In this document: in pieces, positions 16,208 through 24,593 of the stretch
Numbering within the stretch: position 1 is the first letter of the stretch
How the letters are laid out: the number at the start of each line of letters is the position of its first letter
From: Firmicutes bacterium CAG:345
Lineage (GTDB): Bacteria > Bacillota_I > Bacilli_A > RFN20 > CAG-288
DNA length: 54,308 nucleotides
Assembly: GCA_000433315.1 (NCBI GenBank)
Contig: FR893358.1
Location: 1-54,308 of the forward strand
Direction of reading: 5' to 3'
Translations under genes and position numbers: made by a program
The notes under the pieces: model-generated
The model's database searches: none
What the model saw: the letters and a program-made list of their open reading frames with translations, nothing else
Told to the model about the DNA's origin: nothing

Positions 16208-18115
16208 ATGAAATTAGAACTTAAAGATGGTACAATCATCGAAAAAGAAATTGGAATTACAGGCTTAGAATTAGCTAATAGTCTCTCAAAATCATTAGCT
16301 AAAGAAGCTATTGCTCTCAAGGTCAATGGGGAACTTAAAGATTTATCTCTTCCTCTTGAAAATGATGCAAAAGTTGAAATCATCACCAAAAATGATTCTG
16401 AAGCTTTAGACATTTTAAATCATTCAACTGCTCATTTATTAGCCCATGCAGTAATGGAGCTTTATCCAGATTCTCAATTAGCTTTTGGTCCATCAATTGA
16501 AGAAGGTTTTTATTACGACATTATGTTCAAAGAACCAATTTCTGAAAATGATTTTCCAAAAATCGAAAAGAAAATGCATGAATTAGCAAATAAAGCAATA
16601 AAAATCGAAAGAGTTTTGTTGACAAAAGATGAAGCAAAACAGATGTTCAAAGATCAAAAATTCAAACTTGATCACTTAAATGATATCGAAGATCCAATAA
16701 CTGCCTATAAACAAGATAATTTTGCTGATTTATGCCGTGGTCCTCATGTCAAACATACCGGATTAATTAAACATTTCAAGCTTTTAAGTTTAGCTGGAGC
16801 ATATTATAAAGGGGACCAAAAAAATGAACAATTAACTAGAATTTATGGTACTTCTTTCTTCAGTGAAGAAGATTTGAAAAAACACTTGCAAGATCTTGAA
16901 GATCGTAAGCTTTCCGACCATAGGAGACTTGGCAAAGAACTTGGATTGTTCATGCTCTCTGATTATGGTCCAGGTTTCCCTTTCTTCCTTCCTAATGGTA
17001 TGATTTTACGCCGTGAACTTGAAAATTTCTGGTACGATATTTGTGAAAAACGTGGCTATGTCTTTGTTAAAACTCCAATTATTTTATCTCGTGAACTTTG
17101 GGAGACTTCTGGTCACTGGGCAAATTACAAAGATAATATGTATACTACTAAAATTGATGACAAAGATTATGCCATTAAACCAATGAATTGTCCAGGTGGC
17201 ATGCTTGTTTATGCAAATAGTATTCATTCTTATCGTGATCTTCCATTAAGAGTAGGTGAACTTGGCCTTGTTCATCGTCATGAAGCCAGCGGTGCTTTAA
17301 ATGGTTTATTCCGTGTGCGTTCATTCACTCAAGATGATGCTCACATCTTCCTTAGACCTGATCAACTTGAAGATGAAATCAAAGAATTGCTCCGTCTATA
17401 TGATGATGTTTATAAAGTCTTTGGTCTTTCTTATTACATTGTCTTATCTACTCGTCCAGAAAATAAATATATCGGTGATATTGAAACATGGAATCGTTCT
17501 GAAGCAATTTTAGCCAATTGCTTAAAAGAAAGCGGAATCGATTTTAAAATCAACGAAGGTGATGGTGCTTTCTATGGTCCAAAACTTGATTTCAAGCTCC
17601 GCGATTCTATGAATCGTATCTGGCAATGTGGCACTATCCAACTCGATATGAATTTACCTGAAAGATTTGATTTATATTATATCGATTCTGATGGTCAAAA
17701 GAAACGTCCAGTAATGCTCCATCGTGCAATTTTAGGATCTATCGAAAGATTCATCGGTATTATTACAGAAAACTTCAAAGGTGCTTTCCCAACTTGGTTA
17801 TCACCAGTTCAAGTACGCGTTCTTCCAGTAAATGATGAAGCACATGGTGAATATGCTAATAAAATTTTAAAGACATTAAAAGATGCTGGTATCAGAGTTG
17901 ATCTTGATGAATCTAATGAAAAACTTGGTTTCCGTATCCGTGAAAGTCAAACTAAAAAGATTCCTTACACATTAGTTATCGGTAATAAAGAAGTAGAATC
18001 TAATACCGTTACTTATCGTCTTTATGGAAAAGAACAAACTGTCAATATGGGTATTGATGAATTTGTCAATCATGTTCTTGAAGATATCAAAGACAAGAAA
18101 CTTGTTAGAGATTAA
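16208..18115 (+). CDS. thrS: Threonine-tRNA ligase
   Basis: Class II aminoacyl-tRNA synthetase charging tRNA-Thr, 635 residues (normal). Domain order is the TGS domain (about 1-60), the editing domain with HSTAHLLAHAV and the LCRGPHVKHTG metal-site segment, the catalytic core with MNCPGGMLVY, motif 2 (VHRHEASGALNGLFRVRSFT) and motif 3 (LHRAILGSIERFIGI), and the anticodon-binding domain at the end. AAAGGAG precedes the ATG. The T-box leader regulates it. Confidence 0.98.
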   Translation: MKLELKDGTIIEKEIGITGLELANSLSKSLAKEAIALKVNGELKDLSLPLENDAKVEIITKNDSEALDILNHSTAHLLAHAVMELYPDSQLAFGPSIEEGFYYDIMFKEPISENDFPKIEKKMHELANKAIKIERVLLTKDEAKQMFKDQKFKLDHLNDIEDPITAYKQDNFADLCRGPHVKHTGLIKHFKLLSLAGAYYKGDQKNEQLTRIYGTSFFSEEDLKKHLQDLEDRKLSDHRRLGKELGLFMLSDYGPGFPFFLPNGMILRRELENFWYDICEKRGYVFVKTPIILSRELWETSGHWANYKDNMYTTKIDDKDYAIKPMNCPGGMLVYANSIHSYRDLPLRVGELGLVHRHEASGALNGLFRVRSFTQDDAHIFLRPDQLEDEIKELLRLYDDVYKVFGLSYYIVLSTRPENKYIGDIETWNRSEAILANCLKESGIDFKINEGDGAFYGPKLDFKLRDSMNRIWQCGTIQLDMNLPERFDLYYIDSDGQKKRPVMLHRAILGSIERFIGIITENFKGAFPTWLSPVQVRVLPVNDEAHGEYANKILKTLKDAGIRVDLDESNEKLGFRIRESQTKKIPYTLVIGNKEVESNTVTYRLYGKEQTVNMGIDEFVNHVLEDIKDKKLVRD

Positions 18116-18132
18116 TTACAACTAATAAAAAC

Positions 18133-18180
18133 AGCTAAGATTTACTCTATTAATTTGAGTTCTTAGCTTTTTTTATTTGC
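18133..18180 (+). terminator. Terminator after thrS
   Basis: Arms AGCTAAGA (18133-18140) and TCTTAGCT (18161-18168) with an extra inner pairing, followed by seven T on the plus strand. The reverse orientation has a weaker T tract and may also serve the convergent gene at 18183-18488. Confidence 0.8.
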
Positions 18181-18182
18181 TT

Positions 18183-18488
18183 TTAATAAGTTATAACGTT
18201 AAGACCAAATAACAGACCTAATATTATCGCTTGAATAATTAATAAAACTAGTAAAACTTTTAAACTACGATAATTTATTTTCTTTTCTTCTTCTCTAAAA
18301 ATATTGCTAAACAACATGAAAAAAGCTAAGGCGGGAGTACCAAAAAAGAATGCTGCTACATAAACATCAATCAATTTATTTGCCGCTAATGTGTTCTCAG
18401 ATTTTAAAAGATTAATATATTTAATACTGCGGAATATTGTATAAACATTTCCGAAAAGTAATATAGCTAATAAAATTGTAAAATGCAT
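18183..18488 (-). CDS. Small membrane protein, unknown
   Basis: 101 residues with three hydrophobic segments (about 2-18, 48-66 and 78-100). Short basic loops include a KKINYRS turn before the last helix. TGGAGAAA precedes the ATG. It is single-gene and flanked by divergent galE and convergent thrS. No family recognised. Confidence 0.65.
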   Translation of the reverse strand: MHFTILLAILLFGNVYTIFRSIKYINLLKSENTLAANKLIDVYVAAFFFGTPALAFFMLFSNIFREEEKKINYRSLKVLLVLLIIQAIILGLLFGLNVITY

Positions 18489-18549
18489 AATTTCTCCATT
18501 AATAATAATTTAAATCAAAGTCTTATTTGATTAGATTTATTTTAAAATA

Positions 18550-18562
18550 TTTATGCTAAAAT
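18550..18562 (+). promoter_or_regulatory. Extended -10 promoter of galE
   Basis: TATGCTAAAAT at 18552-18562 gives TG-C-TAAAAT, an extended -10, about 25 bases before the galE ATG (18588). No -35 with normal spacing is obvious. Confidence 0.45.
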
Positions 18563-18587
18563 AGAAATAGAAAGTTGAGGTAAAATT

Positions 18588-19580
18588 ATGAGTATTCTAG
18601 TTTTAGGTGGTGCTGGATATATCGGTTCCCACACAGTCAAAAGACTTATCGAACATGGTGAAGATGTTGTTGTTGCCGATTCTTTATTAACCGGACATAT
18701 TGAAGCTGTCGATAAAAAAGCTCGTTTTTATAAAGGTGATATTCGTGATGGTGAATTTCTCGATATGTTATTTACCAAAGAAAAAATTGATGGTGTAATT
18801 CATTTTGCTGCTTCTAGTCAAGTTGGTGAAAGTATGATTAAGCCATTAAAATACTACGATAATAACTTATACGGAACAATGAAATTGCTCGAAAAAATGG
18901 TAGAACACAATATAAAAAATATTGTTTTCTCTTCTACTGCTGCAACATATGGTGAACCAAAAAATATTCCAATATTAGAAAGTGATCCAACAATTCCAAC
19001 TAACACTTATGGTGAAACTAAATTAAGTATGGAAAAAATGATGAATTGGGTTGGTAAAGCTCATGATCTTCATTATGTTGCACTTCGTTACTTCAATGCA
19101 GCTGGTGCTAGCTTAGATTCAACAATTGGTGAAGCTCATTTTCCTGAAACTCATTTAATTCCAATCATCTTACAAGTTGCTTTAGGTCAAAGAGATGCTA
19201 TTTCTATTTTCGGCGATGACTATCCAACAAAAGATGGAACTTGCGTCCGTGACTACATTCATGTCACCGATCTTGCCGATGCTCATATTCTTGCTCTCAA
19301 ATATTTGATGAATGGTGGAAAGAGCGATGTCTTCAATCTTGGAAATGGTGTTGGTTTCACAGTTAAAGAAATTATTGAAGCCACACGTGAAGTTACTGGA
19401 AAAGAAATTCCTGAAGTTATTGCACCTAGAAGAAGTGGTGATCCTTCCACATTAATCGCTTCAAGTGAAAAAGCTAAAACTGTCCTTGGATGGAAGCCTG
19501 AATTATATGATATTAAAACTATTATCTCTTCCGCATGGAAATGGCATTTATCCCATCCACATGGCTACGATAAAGAATAA
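18588..19580 (+). CDS. galE: UDP-glucose 4-epimerase
   Basis: Interconverts UDP-galactose and UDP-glucose with bound NAD, for galactose use and surface glycan precursors. The 330 residues carry the NAD fold GGAGYIGSHTV, the catalytic YGETK (Tyr-x-x-x-Lys) with upstream SSTAATYGEP, HFAASSQVGESM, and the GalE-specific DGTCVRDYIHVTDLADAH. A GAGGT site precedes the ATG. It is a single gene ended by a strong terminator. Confidence 0.96.
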   Translation: MSILVLGGAGYIGSHTVKRLIEHGEDVVVADSLLTGHIEAVDKKARFYKGDIRDGEFLDMLFTKEKIDGVIHFAASSQVGESMIKPLKYYDNNLYGTMKLLEKMVEHNIKNIVFSSTAATYGEPKNIPILESDPTIPTNTYGETKLSMEKMMNWVGKAHDLHYVALRYFNAAGASLDSTIGEAHFPETHLIPIILQVALGQRDAISIFGDDYPTKDGTCVRDYIHVTDLADAHILALKYLMNGGKSDVFNLGNGVGFTVKEIIEATREVTGKEIPEVIAPRRSGDPSTLIASSEKAKTVLGWKPELYDIKTIISSAWKWHLSHPHGYDKE

Positions 19581-19599
19581 TTAAAAAATATTTAATAAA

Positions 19600-19626
19600 A
19601 ACTCCTGCTTTCGCAGGAGTTTTTTT
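19600..19626. terminator. Bidirectional terminator between galE and GH13 gene
   Basis: Perfect arms ACTCCTGC (19601-19608) and GCAGGAGT (19613-19620) with a TTTC loop, A-rich before and T-rich after. It works for galE on plus and for the amylase-family gene on minus. Confidence 0.9.
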
Positions 19627-19634
19627 GTGTTTGT

Positions 19635-20936
19635 TTAACTATTTTTTATCTCTATAATTTGCGGATATCTTATCGTTTTATATTTTTTATTTTGAATTAT
19701 AACATTTTCAAAGCCAAGAAGGTTTTGATATTCACCATCAGATAAAAAATCTATATCAAGATTTTTTTCTATACCTTTAAGATTTAAAAAAGCATATAAA
19801 TCTTTTTCTTCATTAGACCATTTAATAAGAATAAAATCATCATCGAGATTGATTACATTAAATATTCCTGTTTGATAAATATTATCCTTTTTTAATAAAG
19901 ACAATTTCGATATAAACGAAACAACATCTTCTTCTTTTTTATCCCATTCAATATCATCTTTATCAAACAAAGAAATTTGATGATCAGATAATGTTTCTAT
20001 GCCATTATAAAGAAATGTCATACCCCGAAGCATATATATTAAAGCAATACCACAAAAAGATGCTTCTTTATTTTTAAAATAGGACATAATTCTCGGCATA
20101 TCATGGTTTTCAATATAGCGAAGTTTGACATAACCCATTGGTAGTTTTTGCTCTTGCTCTATAATTTTATCCATATAATTTGATAGAGTTATTTCTCCAT
20201 GCATAGCCTTTTGAAAAGCTGGAAATACATCATAATCATAAAGAATATCAAAATAATTATATAGGGAAGCTTCATCTAGAACATCATAGCCTAAATCTAA
20301 AATATGTTTTCTAAAATCTGGATGAACAGACTCACCTATCATTATGATATTTTTATTTAACTTTTTTAAAATTGGTAAGCAATATTCGTAAAATTTTTCT
20401 GGCAAAACAGAACAGACATCAAATCTAAATCCATCGATACCTAATTTTAGATAATAGCAAAGAACATCAGTCAAATATTTTATAATTTCATCGTTAGCAT
20501 ATGTAAAATCAGTAATATCACTCCAATCACCAAATCTGTTGGTAAAATTTCCCAATTCATTATGAACAAACCATTCAGGATGTTTTTTTGTCAATACCGA
20601 ATCTCTAGAAGTATGATTAAATACTATATCTATAATAATTTTCATCTTCTGATCATGGGTTGCAGAAATTAATCTTTTTAAATCTTCTAAATCACCATAT
20701 TCTTTATTGATTTCATAATAATCTTTTATTGAATATGGAGAACCTAAAACACCTTTTCGACAAATAACTCCTATTTCATTAATAGGCATTAAATATAAAA
20801 TATCTGTTCCTAATTTCTTAATGTCTGGCAATTTTTTTATAATTTCCGAAAAAGTTCCTTCCTTCGAAAAATTTCGTGGAAAAACTTGATAAATTATTTG
20901 ATTTCTATATTTTAAATTATTCTTTTTCATTGACAT
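19635..20936 (-). CDS. GH13 alpha-glucan hydrolase/transglycosidase
   Basis: 433-residue alpha-amylase-family enzyme without signal peptide, so it acts on intracellular maltodextrins or imported oligosaccharides. The four GH13 regions are visible: DIVFNHTS (103-110), GFRFDV with the nucleophile Asp173, GESVH with the acid/base Glu202, and ENHD with Asp279. It starts YQVFPRNFS, as in neopullulanase/alpha-glucosidase types, and is short, with a compact C-terminal beta domain. Its start overlaps the esterase gene by 20 bases, so they are co-translated. Exact specificity cannot be read. Confidence 0.88.
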   Translation of the reverse strand: MSMKKNNLKYRNQIIYQVFPRNFSKEGTFSEIIKKLPDIKKLGTDILYLMPINEIGVICRKGVLGSPYSIKDYYEINKEYGDLEDLKRLISATHDQKMKIIIDIVFNHTSRDSVLTKKHPEWFVHNELGNFTNRFGDWSDITDFTYANDEIIKYLTDVLCYYLKLGIDGFRFDVCSVLPEKFYEYCLPILKKLNKNIIMIGESVHPDFRKHILDLGYDVLDEASLYNYFDILYDYDVFPAFQKAMHGEITLSNYMDKIIEQEQKLPMGYVKLRYIENHDMPRIMSYFKNKEASFCGIALIYMLRGMTFLYNGIETLSDHQISLFDKDDIEWDKKEEDVVSFISKLSLLKKDNIYQTGIFNVINLDDDFILIKWSNEEKDLYAFLNLKGIEKNLDIDFLSDGEYQNLLGFENVIIQNKKYKTIRYPQIIEIKNS

Positions 20937-21942
20937 TCATTATCCAATCCATAGCATTTACAAAAGCTAAACGCCAAGCTATTTCATTATGGCGAAAACT
21001 CTCATTTATATAACTTTCAATTTTTTCTTGAGGATATCCCGCTTGTATTAAATTATTTACAAAATTTAAATTTCCTTTATACAATAAACTTTCTACTGAG
21101 CCTGTTCCTCCTTGATAATAATAAATATACGGAACATTTTTATTTTTAAATTCCATCGTTTTATATAATTTAATAAATGTTTCATCGCTAAATACACCAT
21201 TAGCAGGTGAAAATACAAAAGAAAATTTAAAAATATTTGGATAAACTAGAGACAAATAAAAACTTGCTAAACCTCCAGAAGATGCTCCTGCAATGCCTAT
21301 ATAATTCAAATCTATTGGAAATTTTTCAATTAAAATAGGAATAACAGATTCAGTTATAAAACGTCCTATATTATCTAATCTTCCATTATAAAAGCTATCA
21401 GAAATTTCATTTTTAGCTTCTTTTCTTATCTCTTGATATGGAAGATTAAATGTCAGTTCTTGATCGCGATATCCATCTTTTGACGAAATTCCTACAATAA
21501 TAAAATCTTTATTATATTTTCTTTTAACTAACTCCAAAGTTCTATTTACTTCCCAGCTTCCATAATCATCTGGAGAATCAGTATACTTTGTTAAATCTTC
21601 AATGGAATAAAGGTTATCTGAATCAAACATAATAATTAAGCCAAAATCTTTTGAAATATTATTCGGAACGTAAACTTGTATAACCTTTTCAAAATTTTCC
21701 TTTTTATATGTAATGTTTTTATAATCTGTTAATGAAACTACCTTAATAGTACCATATGTTGGTCGATCTATTTCAATATGATAATTTAAAAATTTTTTGT
21801 CTTTACTAGGTTCAATAAAAATACCTTCGTATAAAGAACAATCTTTGATTTTTTCAACATTTTTATCATGATATTGTATTTGATAAAAGTCATCAACTTG
21901 CTCTATTTTTATCTTTTTATTATTTTTTAAATCAAACTTCAT
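20917..21942 (-). CDS. Esterase of the alpha/beta hydrolase (CE1/Fes-like) type
   Basis: 341 residues. The first 90 or so look like a beta-rich accessory region. The esterase domain follows, with VIQVYVPNN, LIIMFDSDN, the nucleophile elbow GASSGG (Ser221) and the family His318 in RHNEIAWR. This matches the enterochelin-esterase/CE1 group, which includes feruloyl and acetyl-xylan esterases. There is no signal peptide. GAGGG precedes the ATG. Overlap with the GH13 gene suggests that the pair removes ester substituents and cleaves glycans together; that is inference. Confidence 0.8.
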   Translation of the reverse strand: MKFDLKNNKKIKIEQVDDFYQIQYHDKNVEKIKDCSLYEGIFIEPSKDKKFLNYHIEIDRPTYGTIKVVSLTDYKNITYKKENFEKVIQVYVPNNISKDFGLIIMFDSDNLYSIEDLTKYTDSPDDYGSWEVNRTLELVKRKYNKDFIIVGISSKDGYRDQELTFNLPYQEIRKEAKNEISDSFYNGRLDNIGRFITESVIPILIEKFPIDLNYIGIAGASSGGLASFYLSLVYPNIFKFSFVFSPANGVFSDETFIKLYKTMEFKNKNVPYIYYYQGGTGSVESLLYKGNLNFVNNLIQAGYPQEKIESYINESFRHNEIAWRLAFVNAMDWIMNVNEKE

Positions 21943-22051
21943 TTGTTGCGCCCTCTAATTTCAAGAATAAGTCATTTATTTTAATTATTTTCTTTTTTGA
22001 TTTCAATATTCAAGTATTTTAAAATTCCATCTATTTTAATATGTATATAAA

Positions 22052-22657
22052 TTATTTATTTTTTTGCTTTAGATATTCAGCCATAATATTTCCCATCCAT
22101 AAATAACCATCATTATTAGGATGAATGTCATCAGCCATATTTTTTTTTAAAGTATCATCATCTAACTTTTCCATGTTTTCAAAATTATAAAAGTCTATAA
22201 TTTCAATGTTCCATTTTCTTTTTATCTCATATAATTTATCAATCAAAAAATCATATTTTTTATTATTAAAATTAGGATTAGTATAAAAAATTACAGAGCA
22301 ATTCCAAATTTCTTTGCAATAAGCAATTATATATTCAATTGCTCCTAAAACTGTCTTCTTATCAAATGCATCCTTTTCTAATGAAGAAGAAACTTCTCCT
22401 AAGGGTTTGTTTTTTGAAATATCATTAGTAGAAAGTTGAACTATAATGCCTTCTATTTTTTCTTTTTTATCTAATTTATTTTCCAAGCGTTCAACATAAG
22501 AAGTTGAATCATCATCGGTCAAAGTAGTACCATTTTCCGCTTCTTTAACACAATGGCATTTTAAAATTTTTTCGATAACTTCAACAAAAGATTTTCCATT
22601 ATTAGCAAAACCATATGTTACCGACGATCCTAAAAAATAATATATTTTCTTTTTCAT
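22052..22657 (-). CDS. SGNH/GDSL-family hydrolase
   Basis: 201 residues with the SGNH blocks in order: GSSVT (Ser12 as nucleophile, replacing the usual GDS start), QLSTND with Asn78, and DDIHPNNDGY with the D-x-x-H dyad (Asp176, His179). This is the size of small intracellular acyl/acetyl esterases. The substrate is unknown; carbohydrate deacetylation is plausible next to the GH13-esterase pair. GGTGA precedes the ATG. The gap of 109 bases to the esterase gene suggests a separate or weakly linked unit. Confidence 0.85.
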   Translation of the reverse strand: MKKKIYYFLGSSVTYGFANNGKSFVEVIEKILKCHCVKEAENGTTLTDDDSTSYVERLENKLDKKEKIEGIIVQLSTNDISKNKPLGEVSSSLEKDAFDKKTVLGAIEYIIAYCKEIWNCSVIFYTNPNFNNKKYDFLIDKLYEIKRKWNIEIIDFYNFENMEKLDDDTLKKNMADDIHPNNDGYLWMGNIMAEYLKQKNK

Positions 22658-22721
22658 TTAATTTCACCTTTGTCACTATTTTATTTTATCATCTAAGTAA
22701 ATATTTTTAAAATAAAAAGCA

Positions 22722-22747
22722 AAATAAAAGACCTTTTTACAGGTCTT
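22722..22747 (-). terminator. Terminator ending the mraZ-rsmH-ftsL unit
   Basis: Arms AAGACCT (22728-22734) and AGGTCTT (22741-22747) with a 6-base loop. On the minus strand they are followed by TTTATTTT. It lies 20 bases after the ftsL-like stop, so the division cluster ends here. Confidence 0.85.
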
Positions 22748-22767
22748 AAGGTTATTAAAAAGGCGAA

Positions 22768-23007
22768 TTAATTTTCTGAGATTATTTCTTCAATTCTATT
22801 TTGATTATTCTTTTGAATAATTTCTGTTTGCTTATTAGCATCTTCAATTTGTGCTGTTAAAGCTTCATTTGTCTGATTCATAGAATTGATTAAAGGAATA
22901 AAAAGGGCTGTAGAGCTAGAGACAAGTAAAACTGAAGCAGTCATAGCTACTTTGAAAAATTGGCTTTTTTTCTTTTTACCTTGTTTTGTCAACTTATTGT
23001 ATTTCAT
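22768..23007 (-). CDS. ftsL: FtsL-like division protein
   Basis: 79 residues: a short basic cytoplasmic start (KLTKQGKKKK), one membrane segment (about 20-40) and an external helix suited to a coiled coil (QTNEALTAQIEDANKQTEII). Sequence similarity is too weak to prove identity, but topology, size and position directly after rsmH are those of FtsL, which with FtsB/DivIC supports the divisome. It overlaps rsmH by 4 bases. The usual next gene (ftsI/pbp) is not present. Confidence 0.6.
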   Translation of the reverse strand: MKYNKLTKQGKKKKSQFFKVAMTASVLLVSSSTALFIPLINSMNQTNEALTAQIEDANKQTEIIQKNNQNRIEEIISEN

Positions 23008-23951
23008 TTGCCTATCCTTTCTATCACTCTTAATTTCGCAGGCTTACTGCGATTATTTCTTTCAATTTCTTCTATTGTTGGAGAAATTGGCTTTCGCGTA
23101 ACTAATTTATAATTGATTGGCTTATCTATTGGAGGAAGATATTTATCAACTACTTCATTGGTTGTTGCTTTCTTGAAGATTGTCTTAACCAGGCCATCTT
23201 CATAAGAATTAAATGTTAATACACCGAGCCTTCCGCCAACCTTAAGTAAATCTAAGGCGGCAGGAATCCCGGTATTTATTGCACCTTTCTCTGAATTAAC
23301 TAGATATCTTATTGCTAAAAAGGTTTTCTTTGCTGGATGGCCATCTTTATGCAATTCTTTAGGAGGAAGGGATTTTTTTACGATATCTACTAATTCAAAT
23401 GTGGTTTCAATCGTTTTTTGTTCACGAGATTTTATGATGTTGCGTACAATACTTTTTGCAAATTTCTCATCAGCAAATTCATATAATGCTTTCATCAATG
23501 TTTCAGCATCATATTTATTAACAACATATTTTGCTGTTGGAATAGATGAGTCATTTTGATCCATTCTCATATCTAAAGGAGCATTAAAACGATATGAAAA
23601 TCCTCTTTTTGGATCATCAAATTGAGGAGATGAAACCCCCAAATCAAAGAAAATAAAATCAAAATCTTGAATATTTTGCTCTTTCAATAATTCTGGAACT
23701 TCTGCAAAATTAGAATCAATTGTTTTAAAATTCGTTCCAATTTTACTTAATCTTTCTTCGGAAAATGTCAAAGCCTCTTTATCTTGATCAACTCCATATA
23801 AGAATCCTTCTGGGATTCTTTTTAAAAATTCTGAACTATGTCCTGCTCTTCCTAAAGTCATATCTAAAACTTTAGAATTCTTTTTTAAATTGGCATATTC
23901 GATAACTTCATCAAGCATTACCGAAACATGATGGTTGTAAGCTTGCTCCAT
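23004..23951 (-). CDS. rsmH: 16S rRNA (cytosine1402-N4)-methyltransferase
   Basis: 315 residues of the RsmH/MraW family, which methylates C1402 of 16S rRNA. Visible motifs are HHVSVMLDEVIEY, the SAM loop VLDMTLGRAGHS, FIFFDLGVSSPQFDDPKRGFS, APLDMRMD, LAIRYLVNSE and the closing NNRSKPAKLRVIER. It starts one base after mraZ and overlaps the ftsL-like gene by 4 bases, so the three are one unit. Confidence 0.96.
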   Translation of the reverse strand: MEQAYNHHVSVMLDEVIEYANLKKNSKVLDMTLGRAGHSSEFLKRIPEGFLYGVDQDKEALTFSEERLSKIGTNFKTIDSNFAEVPELLKEQNIQDFDFIFFDLGVSSPQFDDPKRGFSYRFNAPLDMRMDQNDSSIPTAKYVVNKYDAETLMKALYEFADEKFAKSIVRNIIKSREQKTIETTFELVDIVKKSLPPKELHKDGHPAKKTFLAIRYLVNSEKGAINTGIPAALDLLKVGGRLGVLTFNSYEDGLVKTIFKKATTNEVVDKYLPPIDKPINYKLVTRKPISPTIEEIERNNRSKPAKLRVIERIGK

Positions 23952-23952
23952 A

Positions 23953-24390
23953 TTATTTAGCCGCTAACCTTTCTGCCAATGCCTCATAACATTTTTCATC
24001 ATCAGATGAATTATTCTTTTCGTTATATGTCTCTAGATCCCATAGTTCTAAATGATCATAGACACCGACAAGAATTACTTCTTTATCCAATTTAATATGA
24101 GCTTTATCAAGTATTGTTTGTGGAATTAATACTCTGCCAACTTTATCAATTTTTAATTCGCATGAATTTCCGAAAAATAATCTTTTCAACAATCTATTAT
24201 CGCTAGAAAAGTTATCCAAAGAATCAATGCTTTCTGCTCTTTTTTGATACAAAGAAGAAGGATATAAGGATATACAATGGTCGAAATCAACAAGTCCATA
24301 AAACTCCTCACCAAGTTCATTGCGATATTTGGCGGGAAGAACTAATCTTTTCTTGCTTTCAAAGCTTGGATATGACTGGCCTATGAACAT
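23953..24390 (-). CDS. mraZ: Transcriptional regulator MraZ
   Basis: 145-residue MraZ with two SpoVT/AbrB-like half domains: MFIGQSYPSFESKKRLVLPAKYRNEL near the start and LKIDKVGRVLIPQTILDKAHI in the second half. It forms ring oligomers that bind repeated DNA boxes upstream of its own gene. I chose the ATG at 24388-24390, because the family starts MFxG; an in-frame GTG at 24399 lies inside the operator. The four-repeat operator at 24395-24431 makes autoregulation of this operon very likely. Confidence 0.95.
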   Translation of the reverse strand: MFIGQSYPSFESKKRLVLPAKYRNELGEEFYGLVDFDHCISLYPSSLYQKRAESIDSLDNFSSDNRLLKRLFFGNSCELKIDKVGRVLIPQTILDKAHIKLDKEVILVGVYDHLELWDLETYNEKNNSSDDEKCYEALAERLAAK

Positions 24391-24394
24391 ATTT

Positions 24395-24431
24395 ACCACT
24401 TTCTACCATTTCCATCCATAATTTACCACTT
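24395..24431 (-). promoter_or_regulatory. MraZ operator: four repeats at 10-bp spacing
   Basis: On the plus strand the repeats start at 24395 (ACCACTT), 24405 (ACCATTT), 24415 (TCCATAA, the weakest) and 24425 (ACCACTT). On the minus strand this reads AAGTGGT, TTATGGA, AAATGGT, AAGTGGT, each three bases apart. This is one turn of DNA per repeat, as known for MraZ boxes. The array covers the -10 region and ends 4 bases before the ATG. Confidence 0.85.
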
Positions 24432-24448
24432 ATATATTATTTTGACAA
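24420..24448 (-). promoter_or_regulatory. mraZ promoter
   Basis: TTGTCA (24448-24443), 17 bases, TAAATT (24425-24420). The -10 lies between the third and fourth MraZ repeats, so bound MraZ would block RNA polymerase. Confidence 0.55.
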
Positions 24449-24593
24449 GATTTTTTATATATTTTTTTGAAATATTGTAAAAACCACAATAACATGATTT
24501 TTTTTAAAAAATAAAAATAAGTTAAATAAAAAAAGAATATAAAAAAGAAATTGTATGATATATAATTAATTTATACGCAAGTGAGGTACTATT

